From Spongisporangium articulatum (GTDB taxonomy: Bacteria > Actinomycetota > Actinomycetes > Actinomycetales > Kineosporiaceae), in contig NZ_JBITLV010000006.1 of assembly GCF_044465595.1 (NCBI RefSeq), forward strand, positions 186,001 through 250,000: a stretch of 64,000 nt of DNA, read 5' to 3'. Each line of letters starts with the position of its first letter. Within the stretch, counting starts at the first letter, position 1. Shown piece after piece: positions 28,691 to 38,336 of the stretch. A model generated the notes under the pieces. That model did not search any database. It saw only the letters and a list, made by a program, of their open reading frames with translations, and was not told where the DNA came from. The translations under genes and the position numbers were made by a program.

Positions 28691-29593
28691 GTGACGACTG
28701 GGGTGGCCGCCGACGGCGTGGACGAAACGCTGCGGCCGGAGCTGTTGGTGATCACCGGTATGTCCGGCGCGGGCAGCAGCACGGCCGCGAAAGCGCTGGA
28801 GGACCTCGGCTGGTACGTGGTCGACAACCTGCCGCCGCAACTGATCGGCGACCTGGCGGACCTGACCGCCAAGGCCGCGCCGGCGCTGCCGCGGGTGGCG
28901 GTGGCGGTCGACGTCCGGGGGCGCACGTTCTTCCCCGCCCTCAACGCGGCGCTCGCGCAGGCCCGGGCCCGGGGCACGCGCACCCGGCTGCTGTTCCTGG
29001 ACGCGACCGACGACGTCCTGGTCCGGCGGTTCGAGTCGGTCCGCCGGCCGCACCCGCTGCAGGGCGCCGGCGCCCCGCTGGACGGCATCGTCGAGGAACG
29101 GATCATGCTCGGCGAGCTGCGCGGTGAGGCCGACACCGTGGTCGACACGTCCCGGCTCAACGTGCACGAACTCTCCAGCAAGATCATCACCTTGTTCGGC
29201 GACCCCGGCGACCCCCAGATCCGCCTCCTGGTCATGTCGTTCGGCTTCAAGTACGGGTTGCCGCTGGACGCCGACCTGGTCGCCGACATCCGGTTCCTGC
29301 CCAACCCGTTCTGGGTGCCGGAGCTGAAGGCCCACACGGGTCTCGACCCCGACGTCGCCGAGTACGTGCTCAGCCGGGAGGGGGCCGTCGAGTTCCTGGA
29401 CCGGTACACGGCGGCGCTCGAACCCGTGCTGAAGGGGTACGTCCGGGAGAACAAGCGGTACGCGACGATCGCCGTCGGGTGCACGGGCGGCAAGCACCGC
29501 TCGGTCGCGATGGTCGAGCAGCTCAGCCAGCGGCTCGCCGTCCCGGGCGTCGTGGCCGTGACCGCCGTCCACCGGGACCTGGGGCGGGAGTAG
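28691..29593 (+). CDS. rapZ: RNase adapter RapZ / nucleotide-binding protein
   Basis: The 300-residue RapZ (YvcJ) family protein has Walker [15 protein letters not shown] and the motif [19 protein letters not shown] after it. The C-terminal domain is conserved ([46 protein letters not shown]), which in E. coli binds a GlmZ-type sRNA and senses GlcN6P. No such sRNA is known to me in actinobacteria, where the neighbour set rapZ-yvcK-whiA points to growth and carbon control. The GTG start follows a CAGGCT hexamer by 7 bp, consistent with a leaderless mRNA. Confidence 0.95.
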   Translation: MTTGVAADGVDETLRPELLVITGMSGAGSSTAAKALEDLGWYVVDNLPPQLIGDLADLTAKAAPALPRVAVAVDVRGRTFFPALNAALAQARARGTRTRLLFLDATDDVLVRRFESVRRPHPLQGAGAPLDGIVEERIMLGELRGEADTVVDTSRLNVHELSSKIITLFGDPGDPQIRLLVMSFGFKYGLPLDADLVADIRFLPNPFWVPELKAHTGLDPDVAEYVLSREGAVEFLDRYTAALEPVLKGYVRENKRYATIAVGCTGGKHRSVAMVEQLSQRLAVPGVVAVTAVHRDLGRE

Positions 29594-29597
29594 GGGA

Positions 29598-30569
29598 ATG
29601 GTGCAACCCGAAGCCGGGCCGATCCCCAGCCGCCGGGGCCCGAAGGTCGTCGCGCTGGGCGGCGGTCACGGCCTCGCCGCCAGCCTCGCGGCGCTCCGCC
29701 TCCTGACCGACCAGCTGACCGCGGTCGTCACCGTCGCGGACGACGGGGGTTCCAGCGGGCGGTTGCGGCGAGAGTTCGGCGTCCTGCCGCCCGGCGACCT
29801 GCGGATGGCGTTGTCCGCGCTGTGCGACGACGGCGAGTGGGGCCTGCTGTGGCGGGACGTGCTGCAGCACCGGTTCGCCAGCGCGGGCAGCCTGCACGAC
29901 CACGCGATGGGCAACCTGCTGATCGTCACGCTCTGGGAGGTGCTGGGCGACGCGGTCGCCGGGCTGGACACGGTGGCCAGGCTGCTCAACGCGCGCGGCC
30001 GGGTACTGCCGATGACGTCGGTGCCGCTCGACATCGAGGCCACCGTGCGCGGCCTCGACCCGGGCGCCCCGGACGACCTGACCGTCGTGCGCGGGCAGGT
30101 CGCGGTGGCCACCACGTCCGGGCACGTCGACGCGGTCCGGCTGCTGCCGGAGGACCCGCCGGCCTGCCCGGAGGCGGTCGAGGCGATCCTCGACGCCGAC
30201 TGGGTCGTGCTCGGGCCCGGGTCGTGGTTCACCAGCGTGATCCCGCACCTGAAGGTCCCGGGTCTGGCCGAGGCGCTGCGGACCACGAAGGCCCGCCGGT
30301 GCGTGACCCTGAACCTGACCCCGCAGCAGGGCGAGACCGAGGGCTTCTCACCCGAGGCGCACCTCGAGGTGCTCGCCGCCCACGCCCCGCAGCTGCGGAT
30401 CGACGCCGTCCTCGCCGACCCGTCCTCGGTGGACGACGGGCGCGCGCTCGCGCGCGTGGCGAACGACCTGGGCGCGGGGCTGCTGCTGCGGCACGTCGCC
30501 GCGGGGGCGGACCACCACGACCCGCTGCGGCTCGCGGCCGCCTACCGGGACCTGTTCGGCACCGCCTGA
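29598..30569 (+). CDS. yvcK: YvcK/CofD-like gluconeogenesis factor
   Basis: The 323-residue protein of the UPF0052/CofD-like family begins with KVVALGGGHGLAASLAALR and VVTVADDGGSSGRLRREFG, the characteristic nucleotide-sugar-binding signature, then PPGDLRMALSALC, HAMGNLLIVTLWEVLGD and VVLGPGSWFTSVIPHL. In Bacillus and mycobacteria YvcK binds UDP-GlcNAc and links carbon supply to cell-wall synthesis. It starts 4 bp after the rapZ stop and is cotranscribed with it. In most actinobacteria whiA follows at once; here a two-component system intervenes. Confidence 0.95.
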   Translation: MVQPEAGPIPSRRGPKVVALGGGHGLAASLAALRLLTDQLTAVVTVADDGGSSGRLRREFGVLPPGDLRMALSALCDDGEWGLLWRDVLQHRFASAGSLHDHAMGNLLIVTLWEVLGDAVAGLDTVARLLNARGRVLPMTSVPLDIEATVRGLDPGAPDDLTVVRGQVAVATTSGHVDAVRLLPEDPPACPEAVEAILDADWVVLGPGSWFTSVIPHLKVPGLAEALRTTKARRCVTLNLTPQQGETEGFSPEAHLEVLAAHAPQLRIDAVLADPSSVDDGRALARVANDLGAGLLLRHVAAGADHHDPLRLAAAYRDLFGTA

Positions 30570-30623
30570 GCGACCACCGGGGCGTCCCGCGTTCGGCATA
30601 CATCGGCGATACGCCCCCTCGCC

Positions 30624-30629
30624 TAGGGT
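30624..30629 (+). promoter_or_regulatory. -10 element of a leaderless response-regulator promoter
   Basis: TAGGGT lies 7 bp before GTG 30637. The earlier in-frame GTG at 30628 overlaps this hexamer, which argues for 30637 as the start. Confidence 0.45.
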
Positions 30630-30636
30630 GGCCGGG

Positions 30637-31299
30637 GTGCGGGTGTTGGTGGTGGAGGACGAGCCCTACCTGGCCGATGCCGTCCGCGACGGGCTGCGGC
30701 TGGAGGCGATCGCCGCGGACGTCGCCCTCGACGGTGCGCAGGCCCTCGAACTGCTGGCCGTCAACACCTACGACGTGGTGGTGCTCGACCGGGACCTGCC
30801 CACGGTGCCCGGGGACGACGTCGCGCGGGCGGTCGCGGCCGGGGGCGACGGCCCCCGGATCATCATGGTGACCGCGGCCGATCGGCTCGACGACAAGGCG
30901 AGCGGGTTCGAGCTGGGGGCCGACGACTACCTGACCAAACCCTTCGAGCTGCGCGAACTGGTGCTCCGGCTGCGGGCCCTGGCCCGGCGGCCCGCGACCG
31001 GACGCCCGCCGGTGCTGGAACGGTCCGGGGTGCGGCTCGACCCGTTCCGACGCGAGGTGTTCCGCGACGGCCGGTACGTGGCCCTGACCCGCAAGCAGTT
31101 CGCCGTGCTCACCGTGCTGATGGAGTCGGCCGGGGGTGTGGTCAGCGCCGAAGACCTGCTGGAGCGGGCCTGGGACGCCAACGCCGACCCCTTCACCAAC
31201 GCCGTCCGGATCACCATCTCCACCCTGCGCCGCCGCCTCGGCGAACCGCAGCTGATCCACACCCTGCCCGGCTCCGGGTACCGGTTCGGGGCGCCGTGA
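30637..31299 (+). CDS. OmpR/PhoB-family response regulator
   Basis: The 220-residue protein has a receiver domain (VLVVEDEPYLADAVRDGL; phospho-acceptor Asp in VVVLDRDLPTVPGDD; switch Thr in IIMVTAAD; Lys in DYLTKPF) and a C-terminal winged helix (VRLDPFRREVFRDGRYVALT, then NAVRITISTLRRRLG and PGSGYRFGAP). Its stop overlaps the histidine kinase start (GTGA), so the two are a cognate pair. Start choice at 30637 follows from the -10 hexamer. Signal and regulon unknown. Confidence 0.95.
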   Translation: MRVLVVEDEPYLADAVRDGLRLEAIAADVALDGAQALELLAVNTYDVVVLDRDLPTVPGDDVARAVAAGGDGPRIIMVTAADRLDDKASGFELGADDYLTKPFELRELVLRLRALARRPATGRPPVLERSGVRLDPFRREVFRDGRYVALTRKQFAVLTVLMESAGGVVSAEDLLERAWDANADPFTNAVRITISTLRRRLGEPQLIHTLPGSGYRFGAP

Positions 31300-32450
31300 C
31301 GGGCCGGCCCGTGGATTCCCCGGATTCCCCGGATTCCCCGGTGCCCCGCGCCCCGGGTCTGAGCGTCCGGTGGCGGTTGACCCTGAGCTACGCCGGGTTC
31401 CTGGTGGCGGCCGGCGCCCTGTTCAGTGTGGTCCTGCTGCTGCTCCTGCGCTACGCACCGACCGGTCGTCTCGTGCCGGCGCGGCCTGGCGGGTTCGCGC
31501 CCGACCGCCATGACCTGCTGGCGGTCGCCGTCCCGCTCTGCCTGCTGATGATCGGCTTCCTCGCCGTGGTGGGCCTGACCGGCGGGTGGCTGCTGGCCGG
31601 CCGGGTGCTGCGACCCCTGGAGCTGCTCGGCGCGGCGGTCCGGACGGCGGGGCAGGGCTGGCTCTGGAACCGGGTCCGGATGCCCGGCCGGGACGACGAG
31701 TTCCGCCGCCTGGCCGACGGTTTCGACCGGATGCTGGACCGGCTGGAGAGCACCTTCGAGGAGCAGCGCCGGTTCACGGCCAACGCCTCGCACGAACTGC
31801 GCACCCCGCACGCGGTGATGAAGACGATGCTCCAGGTGGCCCGGGCCGACCCGGCCGGGCGCGACGTCGACGAACTGCTGCGCCGCCTGGCCGAGACCAA
31901 CGACCGGGCGATCGACACGCTCGAGGCGCTCCTGCAGCTGAGCCGGGTGGAGCGCACCGACGGGGTGGCCGGGCCCCGGCCGTGCGACCTGGCGCTGATC
32001 ATGGAGGAGAGCCTCGAGGCCCAGGTCCCGCCCGACCGGGTCCGGGTGGAGACGTCGACGGACTCGGCGACCGTGCTCGGCGACCGCGCCCAGCTCGGCG
32101 CGCTGGCCGACAACCTGCTCCGGAACGCCCTGGTGCACAACGTGTCCGGAGGGACCGTCTGGATCGTCACCGGTCGGGACCCGCTCGGCCGCTCGTTCGT
32201 GTCGGTCGAGAACACCGGGCCGGACGTGCCCCCCGACCTGGTGCCCCGCCTCACCGAGCCGTTCGTGCGGGGGACCGGGCGGACCCGGTCCCCGGGGGTC
32301 GGCGAAGCGCCCGGCAGCGGGCTGGGCCTGGCCATCGTGGCCGCCGTGGTCGGCGCCCACGGGGCCGACCTCGACGTGAGGCCCCGGCCCGGGGGCGGCC
32401 TGCGGGTCGTCGTCCGGTTCCCGGTCCGGTCGGTGCTGCAGGCACCCTGA
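31296..32450 (+). CDS. Sensor histidine kinase
   Basis: The 384-residue HK has two transmembrane helices (residues ~27-50 and ~73-97) around a short extracytoplasmic loop of about 20 residues, too small for a classic sensor domain. HAMP follows (LLAGRVLRPLELLGAAV), then the phospho-His box FTANASHELRTPHAVMKTM, N box ADNLLRNALVHN, and G boxes SVENTGPDVPPDL and GSGLGLAIVAAVVGAHG. The N-terminus contains PDSPDSPDSP, from a 9-bp tandem repeat at 31313-31339. The small loop suggests membrane-state or partner sensing, as inference. Confidence 0.95.
   Translation: MTGRPVDSPDSPDSPVPRAPGLSVRWRLTLSYAGFLVAAGALFSVVLLLLLRYAPTGRLVPARPGGFAPDRHDLLAVAVPLCLLMIGFLAVVGLTGGWLLAGRVLRPLELLGAAVRTAGQGWLWNRVRMPGRDDEFRRLADGFDRMLDRLESTFEEQRRFTANASHELRTPHAVMKTMLQVARADPAGRDVDELLRRLAETNDRAIDTLEALLQLSRVERTDGVAGPRPCDLALIMEESLEAQVPPDRVRVETSTDSATVLGDRAQLGALADNLLRNALVHNVSGGTVWIVTGRDPLGRSFVSVENTGPDVPPDLVPRLTEPFVRGTGRTRSPGVGEAPGSGLGLAIVAAVVGAHGADLDVRPRPGGGLRVVVRFPVRSVLQAP
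31313..31339. repeat. 9-bp tandem repeat, three perfect units
   Basis: The unit GGATTCCCC is repeated three times without change at the 5' end of the histidine kinase gene and encodes the DSP repeats. Confidence 0.9.
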
Positions 32451-32452
32451 CC

Positions 32453-32492
32453 GGACGCCCCGAGCACCCCCTTCGGGGGACGCGGGGCGTCC
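32453..32492 (+). terminator. Hairpin after the histidine kinase gene
   Basis: A 10-bp perfect outer stem (GGACGCCCCG with CGGGGCGTCC) encloses a 5-bp CCCCC-TTC-GGGGG inner stem, starting 3 bp after the stop. No U tract follows. It probably separates the two-component genes from whiA. Confidence 0.7.
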
Positions 32493-32540
32493 ACCGGTCG
32501 GCCGAGCGGGGTGTTTGACCCCGGTGCGAGGATGGTTCAC

Positions 32541-33521
32541 ATGGCTCTGACCGCAGTGGTGAAGGACGAACTCAGCCGGCTCCAGGTGACGAAGCCCTGC
32601 TGCCGGAAGGCCGAGGTCTCGGCCCTGCTCCGGTTCGCGGGCGGCCTGCACATCGTGAGCGGCCGGATCGTGGTCGAGGCCGAGCTCGACACCGGCCAGA
32701 CCGCCCGGCGGCTGCGCCGGGACATCGCCGACGTCTACGGCCACGGCTCCGACGTCGTCGTCCTGGCCCCCGGTGGGTTGCGCCGCGGCAGCCGGTACGT
32801 CGTCCGGGTGACCAAGGACGGCGACGCCCTGGCCCGCCAGACCGGGCTCGTCGACGGCCGGGGCCGGCCCGTCCGCGGGCTGCCGCCGCAGGTCGTCTCC
32901 GGCGCCACCTGCGACGCCGAGGCCGCCTGGCGCGGGGCCTTCCTGGCCCACGGCTCCCTGACCGAACCGGGCCGGTCGTCGGCCCTCGAGGTCACCTGCC
33001 CCGGCCCCGAGGCCGCCCTGGCCCTGGTCGGCGCGGCCCGCCGGCTCGGCGTCCAGGCCAAGGCCCGTGAGGTGCGCGGCGTCGACCGCGTGGTGATCCG
33101 GGACGGCGACACGATCGCCGCCCTGCTGACCCGCCTCGGCGCCCACGACGCCGTCCTGGCCTGGGAGGAACGGCGGATGCGCCGCGAGGTCCGGGCCACC
33201 GCCAACCGGCTGGCCAACTTCGACGACGCCAACCTGCGGCGCTCGGCCCGCGCCGCGGTCGCCGCGGGCGCGCGGGTCGAACGGGCCCTCGACATCCTCG
33301 GCGAGGAGGTCCCCGACCACCTGAAGATCGCCGGCCAGCTGCGCCTCGCCCACAAGCAGGCCAGCCTCGAGGAGCTCGGCCAGCTCGCCGACCCGCCGAT
33401 GACCAAGGACGCCGTGGCCGGGCGCATCCGGCGCCTGCTGGCGATGGCGGACAAGCGGGCCTCGGACCAGGGGATCCCGGGCACCGAGGCGAACCTGACC
33501 CCGGAGATGCTCGACGCCTGA
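32541..33521 (+). CDS. whiA: Sporulation/cell-division regulator WhiA
   Basis: The 326-residue DNA-binding regulator has a degenerate LAGLIDADG homing-endonuclease-like domain ([55 protein letters not shown]) and a C-terminal helix-turn-helix ([40 protein letters not shown]). In Streptomyces WhiA activates division genes together with WhiB. ATG 32541 was chosen because GAGGA lies 8 nt upstream and this is the family's conserved N-terminus. A hairpin separates it from the upstream kinase gene. Confidence 0.96.
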   Translation: MALTAVVKDELSRLQVTKPCCRKAEVSALLRFAGGLHIVSGRIVVEAELDTGQTARRLRRDIADVYGHGSDVVVLAPGGLRRGSRYVVRVTKDGDALARQTGLVDGRGRPVRGLPPQVVSGATCDAEAAWRGAFLAHGSLTEPGRSSALEVTCPGPEAALALVGAARRLGVQAKAREVRGVDRVVIRDGDTIAALLTRLGAHDAVLAWEERRMRREVRATANRLANFDDANLRRSARAAVAAGARVERALDILGEEVPDHLKIAGQLRLAHKQASLEELGQLADPPMTKDAVAGRIRRLLAMADKRASDQGIPGTEANLTPEMLDA

Positions 33522-33537
33522 GGCGCGGCTCAAGTGT

Positions 33538-33560
33538 GTGTCCGGACACGGTGACCGGAC
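33538..33560. promoter_or_regulatory. Operator-like palindrome upstream of gap
   Basis: GTGTCCGGACAC (33538-33549) is a perfect 12-bp palindrome, followed by GACCGGACA, which repeats part of it. The pair sits just upstream of a TAGGGT -10-like hexamer at 33584-33589. The location suits control of the glycolytic operon. The regulator is not identified. Confidence 0.45.
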
Positions 33561-33586
33561 ATCTGCCGCCTGAGCAGCGACGGTAG

Positions 33587-34648
<1,062 letters not shown>

Positions 34649-34681
34649 CCCGCCCCCCGCGACGAAGGACGGATCTCGCCG

Positions 34682-35878
34682 ATGCTGACCATCGACGACC
34701 TCGGTGACCTCAAGGGCAAGCGCGTTCTGGTCCGCAGCGACCTGAACGTCCCGTTGGACAAGGAGACGGGGGCGGTCACCGACGACGGCCGGGTCCGCGC
34801 CTCCGTGCCCACCTGGCAGCGGCTGCTGGACGCCGGCGCCAAGGTGATCGTGTGCGCCCACCTCGGGCGTCCGAAGGGTGAGCCCGACCCGAAGTACTCG
34901 CTGCAGCCGGCCGTCGGCCGGGCCTGCGAGCTGCTGCCGGGCGTGAGCGTCACGCTCGCGGAGGACACCGTCGGCGAGTCCGCGAAGGCCGCGGTCGAGG
35001 CGATGGCCGACGGCGAGATCGTCGTCCTGGAGAACCTGCGGTTCAACGCGGGGGAGACGAGCAAGGACGACGCCGAGCGCGGCGCGTTCGCGGACGAGCT
35101 GGCCGCCCTGGCCGACGCGTACGTGAGCGACGGGTTCGGCGTCGTCCACCGCAAGCAGGCCTCGGTGTACGACGTCGCGCAGCGCCTGCCGCACGCGGCC
35201 GGCGGCCTGGTGCTGGCCGAGGTCGAGGTGCTGAAGAAGCTCACCGAGAACCCGGCCCGGCCCTACGCCGTCGTGCTCGGCGGGTCGAAGGTGTCCGACA
35301 AGCTCGGGGTCATCGACAACCTGCTCGAGGTCGCCGACCGGTTGCTGATCGGCGGCGGGATGCTCTTCACGTTCCTGAAGGCCCAGGGCTACGAGGTGGG
35401 CCAGAGCCTGCTCGAGGAGGACCAGCTCGAGACGGTCCGCGGCTACCTGGCCCGGGCCGAGGCGCAGGGCGTCGAGGTCATCCTGCCGGTGGACGTGGTG
35501 GCCGCACCGGGCTTCTCGGAGGAGGGCGCCGAGGTGTTCGCGGCCGAGGCGATCCCGGCCGACCGGATGGGCCTGGACATCGGCCCCCTGTCGGCGACCC
35601 TGTTCGCCGACAAGCTGTCCGACGCGCGGACCGTGTTCTGGAACGGCCCGATGGGCGTGTTCGAGGTGGAGGCCTACGCCGGCGGAACCCGCGCCGTCGC
35701 GCAGGCCCTGGCGTCGTCGTCCGGGTTCAGCGTGGTCGGCGGCGGTGACTCCGCCGCCGCCGTGCGGACCCTCGGATTCGACGAGGACGCCTTCGGTCAC
35801 ATCTCGACCGGTGGCGGGGCCAGCCTGGAGTTCCTGGAGGGCAAGACGCTCCCAGGCCTGACCGTTCTGGAGAGCTGA
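34682..35878 (+). CDS. pgk: Phosphoglycerate kinase
   Basis: The 398-residue ATP-forming glycolytic enzyme begins with [17 protein letters not shown], has the 3PG-site AHLGRPKGE, and nucleotide-binding elements [17 protein letters not shown] and [13 protein letters not shown] followed by [25 protein letters not shown] precedes the ATG. It sits 33 bp after gap and 4 bp before tpiA. Confidence 0.98.
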   Translation: MLTIDDLGDLKGKRVLVRSDLNVPLDKETGAVTDDGRVRASVPTWQRLLDAGAKVIVCAHLGRPKGEPDPKYSLQPAVGRACELLPGVSVTLAEDTVGESAKAAVEAMADGEIVVLENLRFNAGETSKDDAERGAFADELAALADAYVSDGFGVVHRKQASVYDVAQRLPHAAGGLVLAEVEVLKKLTENPARPYAVVLGGSKVSDKLGVIDNLLEVADRLLIGGGMLFTFLKAQGYEVGQSLLEEDQLETVRGYLARAEAQGVEVILPVDVVAAPGFSEEGAEVFAAEAIPADRMGLDIGPLSATLFADKLSDARTVFWNGPMGVFEVEAYAGGTRAVAQALASSSGFSVVGGGDSAAAVRTLGFDEDAFGHISTGGGASLEFLEGKTLPGLTVLES

Positions 35879-35882
35879 GCCC

Positions 35883-36695
35883 GTGGCCACTGGTACGACT
35901 GCAGATTCAGGACGCACCCCGCTCATGGCGGGGAACTGGAAGATGAACCTGGACCACCAGCAGGCGGCGCACCTGGTGCAGAAGCTGGCCTGGTCGCTGC
36001 AGGACGCGAAGCACGACTTCGACGCCGTCGAGGTCGCCGTCCTGCCCCCGTTCACCGACCTGCGCTCGGTGCAGACGCTGATCGACGGCGACAAGCTGAA
36101 GCTCAAGTTCGGCGCCCAGGACCTGTCCCAGCACGAGGCCGGCGCCTACACGGGCGAGATCTCGGGCGCGATGCTGGCGAAGCTGGGCTGCTCGTACGTG
36201 GCGGTCGGGCACAGCGAGCGGCGCGAGTACCACGGCGAGACCGACGCCCTGGTCAACGCCAAGCTGGTCGCGGCGTTCCGGCACGGGCTGACCCCGATCC
36301 TGTGCATCGGTGAGGGGCTCGAGGTCCGCAAGGCGGCCACCCACGTCGACCACTGCACGGCCCAGCTCGAGGCGGCGCTGACCGATCTCACCGCCGAGCA
36401 GGTGGCCACGATCGTCATCGCCTACGAGCCGGTCTGGGCGATCGGCACGGGCGAGGTGGCCACGCCGGAGGACGCGCAGGAGGTCTGCGCGGCGGTCCGG
36501 GACAAACTGGCCCAGCTGTACTCCCAGTCGCTGGCCGACGGCGTGCGCGTGCTCTACGGCGGGTCGGTCAAGGCGGCCAACGTCGCCGGGATCATGGCCC
36601 AGGAGGACGTGGACGGCGCGCTGGTGGGCGGGGCGAGCATCGACCCGGCCGAGTTCGCGTCGATCGCCCGGTACCGGGACCACGTCACCCGCTGA
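35883..36695 (+). CDS. tpiA: Triose-phosphate isomerase
   Basis: The 270-residue TIM-barrel enzyme interconverts DHAP and G3P. Key motifs are MAGNWKMNL (catalytic Lys), VAVGHSERR (catalytic His) and [13 protein letters not shown] (catalytic Glu plus phosphate loop), then [12 protein letters not shown] and GALVGGASI. The N-terminus is about 10 residues longer than usual. GTG 35883 lies 4 bp after pgk. A 5-bp-stem hairpin with extra pairs (36696-36716) directly follows the stop. Confidence 0.98.
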   Translation: MATGTTADSGRTPLMAGNWKMNLDHQQAAHLVQKLAWSLQDAKHDFDAVEVAVLPPFTDLRSVQTLIDGDKLKLKFGAQDLSQHEAGAYTGEISGAMLAKLGCSYVAVGHSERREYHGETDALVNAKLVAAFRHGLTPILCIGEGLEVRKAATHVDHCTAQLEAALTDLTAEQVATIVIAYEPVWAIGTGEVATPEDAQEVCAAVRDKLAQLYSQSLADGVRVLYGGSVKAANVAGIMAQEDVDGALVGGASIDPAEFASIARYRDHVTR

Positions 36696-36777
36696 ACCTG
36701 CTCGAACTGAACAGGTGTCAAGGGGATTGCCCGATTCTTCCTGCCGCAACCTGTCCGGATAAGCTCCCGGAATCGCT

Positions 36778-36783
36778 TACGCT
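36778..36783 (+). promoter_or_regulatory. Possible -10 element upstream of secG
   Basis: TACGCT in the 159-bp tpiA-secG spacer is a -10-like hexamer. No strong -35 is visible at 17-18 bp. secG may instead be read from the gap operon. Confidence 0.3.
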
Positions 36784-36854
36784 GTGTGTCTGCGACCCGG
36801 AACGGGCCGCAGACCGCAAGAGTTCGACCAGGCACTTCGACCGACGAGGACCTC

Positions 36855-37109
36855 GTGACCGCGCTTCGCTACATCCTCCAGGGCCTGCTGGCCGTGACCA
36901 GCCTGATCCTCACGTTGTTGATCCTGATGCACAAGGGTCGGGGTGGCGGCCTCTCGGACATGTTCGGCGGTGGGATGAGCTCCAGCATGGGCAGCTCCGG
37001 CGTAGCCGAGCGCAACCTCAACCGGTTCACCGTCGCGACCGGGCTGGTGTGGGGCACCGCCATCGTGCTGCTGAACCTGCTCACCCGCTTCTTCCCGACC
37101 ACCAGCTGA
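36855..37109 (+). CDS. secG: Preprotein translocase subunit SecG
   Basis: The 84-residue membrane subunit of the SecYEG channel has two helices: ILQGLLAVTSLILTLLILMH near residues 7-26, and GLVWGTAIVLLNLLTRFF at the C-terminus. Between them is the conserved Gly/Ser loop KGRGGGLSDMFGGG. GTG 36855 has GAGGA 5 nt upstream; longer frames upstream read through the untranslated region. Its position after tpiA is the common actinobacterial arrangement. Confidence 0.95.
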   Translation: MTALRYILQGLLAVTSLILTLLILMHKGRGGGLSDMFGGGMSSSMGSSGVAERNLNRFTVATGLVWGTAIVLLNLLTRFFPTTS

Positions 37110-37149
37110 CGAGACCGTTCAGCTACACAGCTTTCAAGGAGGGTCAGAC

Positions 37150-37500
37150 GTGGCCAGTGGCAACGCGATTCGCGGCAGCCGGGTCGGAGCAGGGCCGATG
37201 GGCGAGGCGGAGCGCGGCGACGCAGCTCCCCGGTTCCGTATCTCGTACTGGTGCGCGAACGGCCACGAGACCACCCCGAGCTTCTCGGAGGAGGTCGGCG
37301 TCCAGCCGCCGGAGACCTGGGACTGCCCGCGCTGCGGGTTCCCGGCCGGCCAGGACCAGACCACCCCGCCGTCGCCCCCGCGCAACGAGCCCTACAAGAC
37401 GCACCTGGCCTACGTGAAGGAGCGTCGTAGCGACGCCGACGGTCAGGCCATCCTCGATGAGGCGCTGGCCTCGCTGCGGGCGCGCAAGCTCATCCGCTGA
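37150..37500 (+). CDS. rbpA: RNA polymerase-binding protein RbpA
   Basis: The 116-residue actinobacteria-specific RNAP factor stabilises open complexes with the principal sigma factor. The zinc-binding core is visible (SYWCANGHETTPSFSEE, then TWDCPRCGFPAG: C, H, C, C), followed by the basic linker and the sigma-interacting helix (KTHLAYVKERRSDADGQAIL, EALASLRARK). AGGAGG lies 7 nt before the GTG. A very large hairpin follows the stop at once. Confidence 0.97.
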   Translation: MASGNAIRGSRVGAGPMGEAERGDAAPRFRISYWCANGHETTPSFSEEVGVQPPETWDCPRCGFPAGQDQTTPPSPPRNEPYKTHLAYVKERRSDADGQAILDEALASLRARKLIR

Positions 37501-37505
37501 CTCCT

Positions 37506-37591
37506 GCGGTGATCATGCACAAACGCATGATGCCCCGCTGACCGGGTTCAGACCCGGCGCGGGGCATCATGCGTTTGTGCATGATCACCGC
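37506..37591. terminator. Very long bidirectional hairpin between rbpA and pgl
   Basis: Perfect 33-bp arms (37506-37538 and 37559-37591) enclose a second 6-bp hairpin CCGGGT-TCAG-ACCCGG. The element fills almost the whole gap between the two convergent genes (6 bp from rbpA, 4 bp from pgl), so it can terminate both. The stem length is far above normal for a terminator. Confidence 0.85.
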
Positions 37592-37595
37592 GCAC

Positions 37596-38336
37596 TCAGG
37601 GGGCAGGGGCGGACTCGCGGTCCAGGAACCAGAGGGTGCGCTGCTCGCCGTGGACGCGGCGGGCGGGCAGGGTGGGCTCCCCGGGTACCGGGGTGAGCGC
37701 CTTGGCCACCGCCTCGGCCTTCCCGGCCCCGCTGGCCAGCAGCCAGACCTGCCGGGACGAGCAGAGCACCGGCATCGTCAGGGTGATCCGGGTGGGCGGG
37801 GGCTTGGGGGATTCCCGGACGGCGATCACCGAGTGGTCGCCGACGGCCAGCCCGGGGTGCCCCGGGAAGAGCGACGCGACGTGCCCGTCGGGACCGACGC
37901 CGAGCAGGACGACGTCGAACTCGGGTACCGCGCCGCCGCCCGCGGCCACCAGGTCGGCGGCGTACCGGTTGGCGGCCGCGTCCACGTCGTCCCCGTCCGG
38001 GCCGTCGCTGGGCGGCATGGCGTGCACGGTGCGCGGGTCCAGGTCGAGGGCGTCCAGCAGGGCGGCGCGAGCCTGCTTCTCGTTCCGGTCGTCGTCGTCC
38101 GCGGGCACGAAACGCTCGTCCCCCCAGTAGAAGTCGACCCGGTGCCAGTCGACGGCCGTCCGGGCGGGCGAGGCGGCCAGGGCTGCCATCAGCGCGTTGC
38201 CGTTGGATCCGCCGGTCAGGACGACGTGCGCCCGGCCCCGCGCCGCGATCGCGTCGACGACCTCGGTCACCAGACGGGCGGCCGCCGCCGCGGCGAGGGT
38301 CTGCGGGGTGTCGTGCACCAGGAGCTGCCGGGTCAT
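37596..38336 (-). CDS. pgl: 6-phosphogluconolactonase
   Basis: The 246-residue DevB/SOL-type enzyme hydrolyses 6-phosphogluconolactone in the oxidative pentose phosphate pathway. Motifs: HVVLTGGSNGNALMAALA, WHRVDFYWGDERFVPADDDD with NEKQAR, and FDVVLLGVGPDGHVASLFPG. The ATG at 38336 overlaps the opcA stop (ATGA). It is the last gene of the tkt-tal-pgi-zwf-opcA-pgl operon. Confidence 0.96.
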   Translation of the reverse strand: MTRQLLVHDTPQTLAAAAAARLVTEVVDAIAARGRAHVVLTGGSNGNALMAALAASPARTAVDWHRVDFYWGDERFVPADDDDRNEKQARAALLDALDLDPRTVHAMPPSDGPDGDDVDAAANRYAADLVAAGGGAVPEFDVVLLGVGPDGHVASLFPGHPGLAVGDHSVIAVRESPKPPPTRITLTMPVLCSSRQVWLLASGAGKAEAVAKALTPVPGEPTLPARRVHGEQRTLWFLDRESAPAP

